Assembly: GCA_016217555.1 (NCBI GenBank)
Contig: JACRHW010000007.1
Location: 1-55,317, forward strand
Direction of reading: 5' to 3'
DNA: 55,317 nucleotides
DNA from: Parcubacteria group bacterium
Lineage (GTDB): Bacteria; Patescibacteriota; Minisyncoccia; UBA6257; JACRHW01
Part shown: piece by piece, positions 48,796 to 55,317 of the stretch
Position numbering within the stretch: the stretch's first letter is position 1
Layout of the letters: each line of letters begins with the position of its first letter
The notes under the pieces: generated by a model
Seen by the model: only the letters and a program-made list of their open reading frames with translations
Told to the model about the DNA's origin: nothing
Database searches by the model: none
Made by a program: the position numbers and the translations under genes

Positions 48796-50151
48796 TCACT
48801 CTTTTCCGGGAGCCTCCTCCGCGGCCGCCTTTTTTGCCTCTCCAACCGTTGCTTCATCGACCCCCTCCGTTCGTGCTGATTGTTCGAGACCCCTCATTAT
48901 TGCACTATCTAGGCCTGCTCGCGCTTCCTTTCGTTCCTCTGGTGTGGGTCCTGGTTCTTCCATGTCCCGTGATAACCCTTCTTGTGTTTGTCTTTCTCGT
49001 TTTTGTTTCTCCTCAAATTTCGATTTTAATACCTCAACAATTCCTGTGCTACCTTTTTTAAAATAATCGTTGAAATTTTCCATTAATGTGCGTTCTTTAT
49101 CGCTTCCATTGGCCTCAAATCTACCGCTATATGCTGAGGTCGTCCCACCCTTATCCGTTTTCTCGGCCTCCTTCAATGCCTGCCTATTTTCTTTTTGTAT
49201 GTGCAAATTTTCTTTTAAACGCCCAATTAAAGCCTCGACGGCTTGCTGTAAGTCACCCTTCCCAATCTCCTTAAGCTCCTCTTTACCCATCACCCCGCCA
49301 AGCTCTTCTAAAATTTTTTCTCGAACAAACTGTTTAAAAGCAATATCCGTACTCTCAAGCTCGCGGGCAACTTGCTGCACGTCCAACTTAGTCTCCACCG
49401 ACTCCCTTATCAATCTTGCGGCGTTCGGTCTTTGTTTTTCATATTCCTTAAATACAAACTTAGTAAATTCTCTTTTCTGTTTATGAAATTGGTCAAGAAT
49501 ATTTTCATCAGTAATTGGCTTATGTGTTTTTGGATCATAAATAGTGCCATTTGCTGCAACATAGGTATTTTCTCCTATTTTGTTAGCACTAGAAACAAAA
49601 CCAGCTTCAAAGGCACCATAAGACTGACTTCTCAATAACCCTTCTTGTAAAAGTTGTTCAAATTCTTGCTCCCGTTGGATTATTTTTTGCTCCTCCGGTG
49701 TAGACGATTGAGGGGCGACTTCCTCTTGGGGTGAAGTGGTAGGTTCTTTGGGTGTTACCACGCTTGTTTCTTCTAATTTCTTTGGAGTTGGCGCCGGTGA
49801 CATAGAACCCCCTAATGGTGTTTCAACTAATTCTGGTTTGCTCATGGTGGCAAGCTGTGCTTCTGCTTCGGCTAACTCTCTTTTTAAAGACTCGATCCTT
49901 TCTCTCGCCGCAACGACACTAGAATCTTCTGTACTTGGTTTCTCTATTCCTATCATTTTCCTTATTTCCCCTATCTTTTCAGTTAACACGCTCATCCCCG
50001 CAACACCCAAAGCCATAGCATTCTCTGTTTGTTGTATTTGCGCAAGAAGTCTTTTCCCCTTTGTTTCAGGACCAACAGCCACACCTTCCGGCGCTTTTTT
50101 AACATGCTTCTCCCCTTCAAATTGTTTTATTCCAGGACCTGATTCTGACAT
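48796..50151 (-). CDS. Large charged/coiled-coil hypothetical protein
   Basis: 451 aa; Glu/Lys-rich, with a Pro/Thr/Ser linker. Confidence 0.65.
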   Translation of the reverse strand: MSESGPGIKQFEGEKHVKKAPEGVAVGPETKGKRLLAQIQQTENAMALGVAGMSVLTEKIGEIRKMIGIEKPSTEDSSVVAARERIESLKRELAEAEAQLATMSKPELVETPLGGSMSPAPTPKKLEETSVVTPKEPTTSPQEEVAPQSSTPEEQKIIQREQEFEQLLQEGLLRSQSYGAFEAGFVSSANKIGENTYVAANGTIYDPKTHKPITDENILDQFHKQKREFTKFVFKEYEKQRPNAARLIRESVETKLDVQQVARELESTDIAFKQFVREKILEELGGVMGKEELKEIGKGDLQQAVEALIGRLKENLHIQKENRQALKEAEKTDKGGTTSAYSGRFEANGSDKERTLMENFNDYFKKGSTGIVEVLKSKFEEKQKRERQTQEGLSRDMEEPGPTPEERKEARAGLDSAIMRGLEQSARTEGVDEATVGEAKKAAAEEAPGKE

Positions 50152-50168
50152 AGCACTGTTTTTATTTA

Positions 50169-50492
50169 TTACCTTATCTTATCATTATGCAAAATCTTTT
50201 CAAATGATTTTCTTTCCGGAAGATGGCTTTTAAAGAGGTTGGATTGATAGAGTGTTTCGAGGTATTTTTTTTGAGCGATATCAAGAGTATTCGATAGAGA
50301 ATCGAAGAATTCATTTGTTTTTGTCTTTGCAAACTCATCTATCAATGTTATGGGAATATCAGCAAGCTCTTGTGGTCTTCCACATTCTGGATCGGCTCTT
50401 TGGCTCGAAAGGAGTACCTCATCAGACACCTCAATTTCTTTACACAGATCTAAAATATCACTTTTCCATAGGTGAACAATGGGGAGATACAC
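50169..50492 (-). pseudogene. C-terminal remnant resembling NAD synthase (PP-loop family)
   Basis: LPIVHLWKSDILDLCKEIEVSDEVLLSSQRADPECGRPQELADIP; no N-terminal SGGxDS region in the adjoining sequence. Confidence 0.45.
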
Positions 50493-50531
50493 CGCGATTC
50501 GGCTTGCAAGGCTATACGTTCCTAATTAAAT

Positions 50532-50960
50532 CTATGCAAACTTAATAATAATTACTGAACCAATGAAAACTAACAGTCCACCAATGAAAAAATAAATATT
50601 TGGGACAGAGCGGAAAAATATATAACTAAAAAGGACAACAAAAAATGGATAAGCAATTTCGATCATGGAGGCGGCGGAAGCATTTAAATTTTTGATGCCA
50701 GAAAAAAACAAAAAATTAGCAAGTGTCGCAAGCACAGCAGAAATAATAATCAACAACCAATTTGTTTTTCCGGAAACAATAACGTCTTTTATCGAACTGT
50801 CGCCAAAAAATATGAATGGTGACACAATAATCACCATAATTATGGAATCGACGAAGAGAAGTACCATAGGCGCAACACCAGAAAGAATTTTTTGATCGAT
50901 GGCATATACTAATCCCCACGTAATTGCCGCACCTATTGGATAAATAAATCCTATTTCCAT
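50532..50960 (-). CDS. EamA/DMT-type small membrane transporter
   Basis: Five hydrophobic helices; NASAASMIEIAYPFFVVLFSYIFFRSVPN. Confidence 0.7.
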   Translation of the reverse strand: MEIGFIYPIGAAITWGLVYAIDQKILSGVAPMVLLFVDSIIMVIIVSPFIFFGDSSIKDVIVSGKTNWLLIIISAVLATLANFLFFSGIKNLNASAASMIEIAYPFFVVLFSYIFFRSVPNIYFFIGGLLVFIGSVIIIKFA

Positions 50961-51008
50961 GTCATTTTAAAATTGAAGGTGGTAAAAATACACACTGCGT
51001 TGCTGGTT

Positions 51009-51623
51009 TTACTCACGCCAGCGACCGATCGTAATACCGTGGAGAGTTTTTTCATTATTGGGATAGCTATTAAAATAGAAGATTATAATACCACCATCAA
51101 TATTATATTCAATAGATTGATCGTTTTCAGTTTTTGGCTTGCCATAGTGTGCGATAATATCCGTTTTTGCCCACAAAAAGGATTTATCTGAATTTTCCGG
51201 CAACGTAATATCTAATCTTCCCTTCGGCCAAAGTGGCTCACCCTGTGGTAGGGTTGTATCAAAATAAATCCGTAGACCTTTATAACGTAACACTTTCTCG
51301 TCCTTCGGAAATGTAATCCCAAACACGCCCTCTATCTTTTCTTTGTAGAACATTCCTGACTGACTTAGCTTATCTATCAAATCAAATAACTCAGTCTTGG
51401 TTGATGTATTTTCTGTTGTCATTTTTTGTGGCGTATCACTAAATTTTGTCATAACCGTTGGGTTAATGAGCCCCTTTTGTATTGTATTTGAAACATTGTT
51501 CTTACCATCTTCGGCTAGACCCCGTCGGGTCAAACTAGGCGAATAGTAATATACACCTCCGCCGACTATTAATAATATAATAACGCAAAAAGAGACGATT
51601 AGACCTTGCTGTGATTTTTTCAT
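51009..51623 (-). CDS. Exported hypothetical protein
   Basis: MKKSQQGLIVSFCVIILLIVGGGVYYYSP N-terminal anchor. Confidence 0.6.
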   Translation of the reverse strand: MKKSQQGLIVSFCVIILLIVGGGVYYYSPSLTRRGLAEDGKNNVSNTIQKGLINPTVMTKFSDTPQKMTTENTSTKTELFDLIDKLSQSGMFYKEKIEGVFGITFPKDEKVLRYKGLRIYFDTTLPQGEPLWPKGRLDITLPENSDKSFLWAKTDIIAHYGKPKTENDQSIEYNIDGGIIIFYFNSYPNNEKTLHGITIGRWRE

Positions 51624-51762
51624 TTCAAGTCTTTTTATTTTAGCACAAACTTCCGCCAATGGGCGCTATCTTTCTTGTAAAACAATCTATCTATTCGCTC
51701 TGCCTCGTGCTCAACAAAATTAGGCACACAGACAAACTCAATTTCGCTGAAAGTACAAATTT

Positions 51763-51926
51763 GCGGTGTTTTTTGAACGAAGTTCGAACTTTTTTTGACG
51801 AAAATACGGATTGCGAATTCTGAAATCCAATAGCTCGGGCGGGCAAAAAGGAAGGGGGTTGGGGGGAAGGAATTTTTGCCCGCCCTCGCTTTCCGATTCC
51901 AATTTTTTTCCGCCGCCGAATTTCGT
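51763..51926 (-). repeat. Long inverted repeat, left copy
   Basis: Near-identical reverse complement of 54858-55020 (single 1-nt indel seen). Confidence 0.9.
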
Positions 51927-51987
51927 GCCAGTGAAACTGACGCGCCGTCCAATTAAAATTTACAGATTCTTTTAGATTTAGCCAAGT

Positions 51988-52908
51988 CTATTTATCTATA
52001 TTCTTTTGGAAAACATACATTGACAACTGACCGCCAAGAAAAGGAAAATGTTTCTTTTCTTCAGAAGCTGGAAATTTCTCCGCCGTCTCGGTTGATATAG
52101 GACTAAAGTGAAACATCTTGCGATAAACCCAGATCGCAACTTTATCGCGTAGTCTTGGTTTTGGTACGGCGAAGTTATCAAGATACAAAATTTTTCCACC
52201 AGGTTTAAGAGCCGTAAGCAATTTTTGGATTGCCTTATCTGGTTCTTTTAGGTGACTGAGAGCTAGCGTTGATATGATTACATCATATTGTTGAGTAATT
52301 TCCATTTGAGTCACGTCTGCCAAACGGAGTGTCATATTATTAACATCGCCAAACTTGTGTCTCGCCTCGATCAACATTTCCGGATTTACATCAATTCCCT
52401 CATAATGAGCGAAGGCGATATTATCGTTAAGTACTCTCTCAATATTTATTCCTGTGCCAACACCCACATCAAGAATTTCTGCACCATCTTTAATATATGT
52501 TGATAACAATCCGTTGAATTCTTTTTCTACGGAAGCAGGAAAAAATGGATTCCAAATCTTTCTTGAAAGATCGTAATATTTTGCAAACCAACTGTAAAAT
52601 TTATGGACTTTGCCTACTTCTAAATTAGAGCTACCCATGGGCACCGCCGTGGGTTCTGGCGACATTGCATCATTTTGAACGAGTGGTTTTTGTAATGATC
52701 GTTTTATCTCGGCAATTTTGACCGCTTCGGCTTCGCTTGTTTTTATTATGGGCAATTTTTCTAAGGGTTTTCTCGTTTCCATAACGGGCTTTTGGCTTAG
52801 TGTTTTTTGATCAATTTTTTTAAAATCCTCAGTCGCAGGTGTCTGTCGAGCTTCTTGCTTAGTTTGGTCATCAAAATTTAATAGTTTCTCTCCATGTGAT
52901 TTTTCCAT
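51988..52908 (-). CDS. Class I SAM-dependent methyltransferase with long N-terminal extension
   Basis: AEILDVGVGTGINIERVL, YEGIDVNPEMLIEARHKFG, DVIISTLALSHLKEPDKAIQKLLTALKPGGKILYLD. Confidence 0.88.
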   Translation of the reverse strand: MEKSHGEKLLNFDDQTKQEARQTPATEDFKKIDQKTLSQKPVMETRKPLEKLPIIKTSEAEAVKIAEIKRSLQKPLVQNDAMSPEPTAVPMGSSNLEVGKVHKFYSWFAKYYDLSRKIWNPFFPASVEKEFNGLLSTYIKDGAEILDVGVGTGINIERVLNDNIAFAHYEGIDVNPEMLIEARHKFGDVNNMTLRLADVTQMEITQQYDVIISTLALSHLKEPDKAIQKLLTALKPGGKILYLDNFAVPKPRLRDKVAIWVYRKMFHFSPISTETAEKFPASEEKKHFPFLGGQLSMYVFQKNIDK

Positions 52909-53194
52909 AGTTTTATTTTAACACTATATTGAACCAATTTCATCTTTTATAATTTTCGCTACTTCTTTTTCACGATTGAAAAATAAATGCCCCATAGATT
53001 CAACGAGATATTGTTTAAATTGCTTGGCAAATTCCAAATCTGCACTTCGGTCATCCTGTCCATTAATGAATACGATTTTGTTAGCTAATTCAAAAAGGTC
53101 GTCTTTTTGATCCTTCAAAATAGTGTTATGTATAGTCCCATAAGCTGATTGATAGGTATGCTTGAAATAACCAAGATATGATTTGCGATATTTA

Positions 53195-54065
53195 GGGTAA
53201 AGTCTAAGAAATGAACCTGCTGATGTTAAGCTAGTAACGTGCGGCAGAAAAAAATAAAATGTCCAAATGGTTCAGCGACAAGGTTTTGGAAAACAGCTGA
53301 TTGGCGGTTGAAATGTCGGTCTTGCCGAAAAATGTTTCGTCGGAAGAAAAACCCTTGTGGAATATCAAACCTGCTGCTCGAAAAAGTGACAACCGAGTTC
53401 TTGCTTGAACATTCAACTAATAGGATACTGGAAAGAATCAAAATCACCAGACACAAATTATTGAAAACCCTGACCTTGCTCCGAACGGCTATGACCAAAG
53501 ACGTGCCGAAAACCCTTGAGGGAATTGTTGAGGTTGATGAGACATATTTAGGCGGTCAAGGGAAGAATAAACGGCTTGAAATCAAGAGAAAATCAGCTTT
53601 GTCAAAAAGAGGCAGAGGGACGACCAAGCAGCCGGTCTTTGGGATTCTCTGCAGAGGCGGCAAGGTCTGGGCTGAACTCATTGACAGGACAGAGGCGGAA
53701 AATCTTCAACCAATCATTGAGAGAAAAGTGAGACGCGGTTCCATTGTTTGCTCTGACACATGGCGAGGTTATACCGGCATTGCCGCCAAGGGTTATATTC
53801 ATAGAATGGTGGAGCATTCAAAAAATAAGTACTCGGACAAGAAAGGAAATCACATCAATGGTCTTGAGGGATTCTGGGGGTATCTTAAGCGGAAACTTTC
53901 CGCGAAGGGCGGCGTGAGGCGAGAAAAGCTTCATGTATATCTCGGTGAATATGTCTGGAAATATAATCACAGAAATCTCACCTTCGGACGACGGAAAAAC
54001 GTTTTATTAAAGGCATTATTCAGATATTCGTAGTTATACACAGGTTCAGATATTGAACTTTACCC
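53195..54065 (+). mobile_element. IS1595-like insertion sequence
   Basis: Terminal inverted repeats GGGTAAAGTctaagaaaTGAACCTG / CAGGTTCAgatattgaACTTTACCC, flanked by direct ATATTTA (53188-53194, 54066-54072). Confidence 0.88.
53239..54033 (+). CDS. IS1595/ISXO2-like transposase
   Basis: Zinc-ribbon remnant WRLKCRSCRKMFRRKKNP; GIVEVDETYLGGQGKNKR; SDTWRGYTGIAAKGYIHRMVEHSKN; NHINGLEGFWGYLKRKL. Confidence 0.9.
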   Translation: MRQKKIKCPNGSATRFWKTADWRLKCRSCRKMFRRKKNPCGISNLLLEKVTTEFLLEHSTNRILERIKITRHKLLKTLTLLRTAMTKDVPKTLEGIVEVDETYLGGQGKNKRLEIKRKSALSKRGRGTTKQPVFGILCRGGKVWAELIDRTEAENLQPIIERKVRRGSIVCSDTWRGYTGIAAKGYIHRMVEHSKNKYSDKKGNHINGLEGFWGYLKRKLSAKGGVRREKLHVYLGEYVWKYNHRNLTFGRRKNVLLKALFRYS

Positions 54066-54532
54066 ATATTTATATCCAAATAGAAAAATGAAGGGAAGAA
54101 AAAAGAATTTGAATATCGTCCTCATTTCGCACATAACTTTTGTCCACCAAGTGCCGTTTACATAAAATTCATCAAATAACCCCCTGTTTCCGAATAGTTT
54201 GTCCTTATCAAGAAATGGATAACCCAAAAGAAATACCTTCGTGATTTTCTGTGGATATTTTTTTGCTACATCTTTTGCAAGTAGCGCACCCAAGGAATGC
54301 CCAACTAAAACATATTGCACATCGTTATCTTGAGACAACTGCAATTTCAAATCCAGAAATTTCATAAAATCATCGAGATCGTAATTGATTTTTGGCTTGG
54401 CTTCATCTCCAAAACCAATGAGATCAAAAGATATGGTTTGATAACCGGAAAATTCTTTTTCCAAATATTCAAAATAATCTTTTGAACCCACTAAGCCGTG
54501 TAGAAAAACTATTTTTACTTTTTCCATGTTTT

Positions 54533-54739
54533 TTATTTCAACAATTCATCAGCCGAAACACCAATGGCTTCGGCTAATTTCTGAATTGTCGCAAGTGTTG
54601 GGTTTCTTTTTCCGTTTTCTATCCCACTAATATAAGCCCTGTGAACTTCCAATTTGCGAGCTATTGCACCTTGCGACAATTTTTTAGCGATTCTTATCCG
54701 TCTTAAATTTTTGCCAAGTTTTGTTGATATTTCAGCCAT
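54533..54739 (-). CDS. XRE-family HTH regulator
   Basis: KNLRRIRIAKKLSQGAIARKLEVHRAYISGIENGKRNPTLATIQKLAEAIGVSADELL. Confidence 0.9.
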   Translation of the reverse strand: MAEISTKLGKNLRRIRIAKKLSQGAIARKLEVHRAYISGIENGKRNPTLATIQKLAEAIGVSADELLK

Positions 54740-54857
54740 AGAGTTATTAACATTATAGTCCTTGTTGCATTATTAGGCAATGTTGTATTATAATGATACA
54801 TATGCAATGTGATAGCAATTTATGTTTTTCTTGGCGGCACATTTCGCAAAGCGAAAT

Positions 54858-55020
54858 ACGAAATTCGGCGGCGGAAAAAAATTGGAATCGGAAAGCGAGG
54901 GCGGGCAAAAATTCCTTCCCCCCAACCCCTTCCTTTTTGCCCGCCCGAGCTATTGGATTTCAGAATTCGCAATCCGTATTTTCGTCAAAAAAAGTTCGAA
55001 CTTCGTTCAAAAAACACCGC
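54858..55020 (+). repeat. Long inverted repeat, right copy
   Basis: Near-identical reverse complement of 51763-51926. Confidence 0.9.
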
Positions 55021-55317
55021 CAAGTTTTACATTCAGCGAAATCGTAAGATGTTGCCTCGGTGCGTTGCGCCTCGGCATGGTATTTCCCCGCGAGAATCCA
55101 AGCATTTTTGAGAGGGAACGAAAGCGTCCGCTCGGCAATGCGGAAGTACCTGTGCGAAAGCACAGAGTCCCGCGGAGGCGGGGCAGAACCAATCTTTTTT
55201 ATTTCGCTTTCAGCGAAAGGTTGAGCGTATTTTTCTTTGATTGCCCAAAAACTAATTTCAAAACAATATGGACAACATAAATTTACAAACCAAAAAGATT
55301 TTTCTCTATGCCCGCAA

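Larger units (their letters stand above)
52924..54527 (-). pseudogene. Alpha/beta hydrolase gene interrupted by an IS1595-like element
   Basis: N-terminal part (54060-54527: VFLHGLVGSKDYFEYLEKEF, YVLVGHSLGALLAKDV) and C-terminal part (52924-~53194: FINGQDDRSAD, SMGHLFFN) are in frame once 53195-54065 and one target duplication are removed. Confidence 0.85.

Noticed and set aside
54822-55280. Plus-strand ORF with PFLFARPSYWISEFAIRIFVKKSS
   Set aside because: Translation of the right inverted repeat; the same peptide appears in the left repeat, so it is repeat-derived.

Overview
This window looks like part of a Patescibacteria/CPR (Parcubacteria-like) chromosome. Core genes supported by recognisable protein motifs: murC, dcd, thyA, folA, tsaC/Sua5-type, parB, rel/spoT, topA, dprA, gyrA, rpsA, infB, rbfA, murD, plus tRNA-Val, -Leu, -Ile and -Cys. 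Accessory regions include a run of TrbC/VirB2-like pilins beside an orphan solute-binding protein, an ATP-grasp/FemAB-like gene pair, a mosaic cluster of small secreted proteins (36-44 kb), and a 3-kb module (XRE / alpha-beta hydrolase / SAM methyltransferase) bracketed by inverted 163-bp repeats. Most notable non-coding signals: (1) a tandem array of parS-like sites at the left end, plus another site exactly at the murC start; (2) a short palindromic element (CCCGTTAGAGG...CCTCTAACGGG) found intergenically, in-frame inside a DUF192 gene, and nested inside itself; (3) a ~120-160 bp structured element in two or three copies, with compensatory changes between copies; (4) a 68-bp element conserved at two unrelated loci; (5) a RAYT transposase bracketed by oppositely oriented REP hairpins; (6) an IS1595-like insertion whose precise removal restores an interrupted hydrolase. 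All calls come from reading the sequence; no database search was run.
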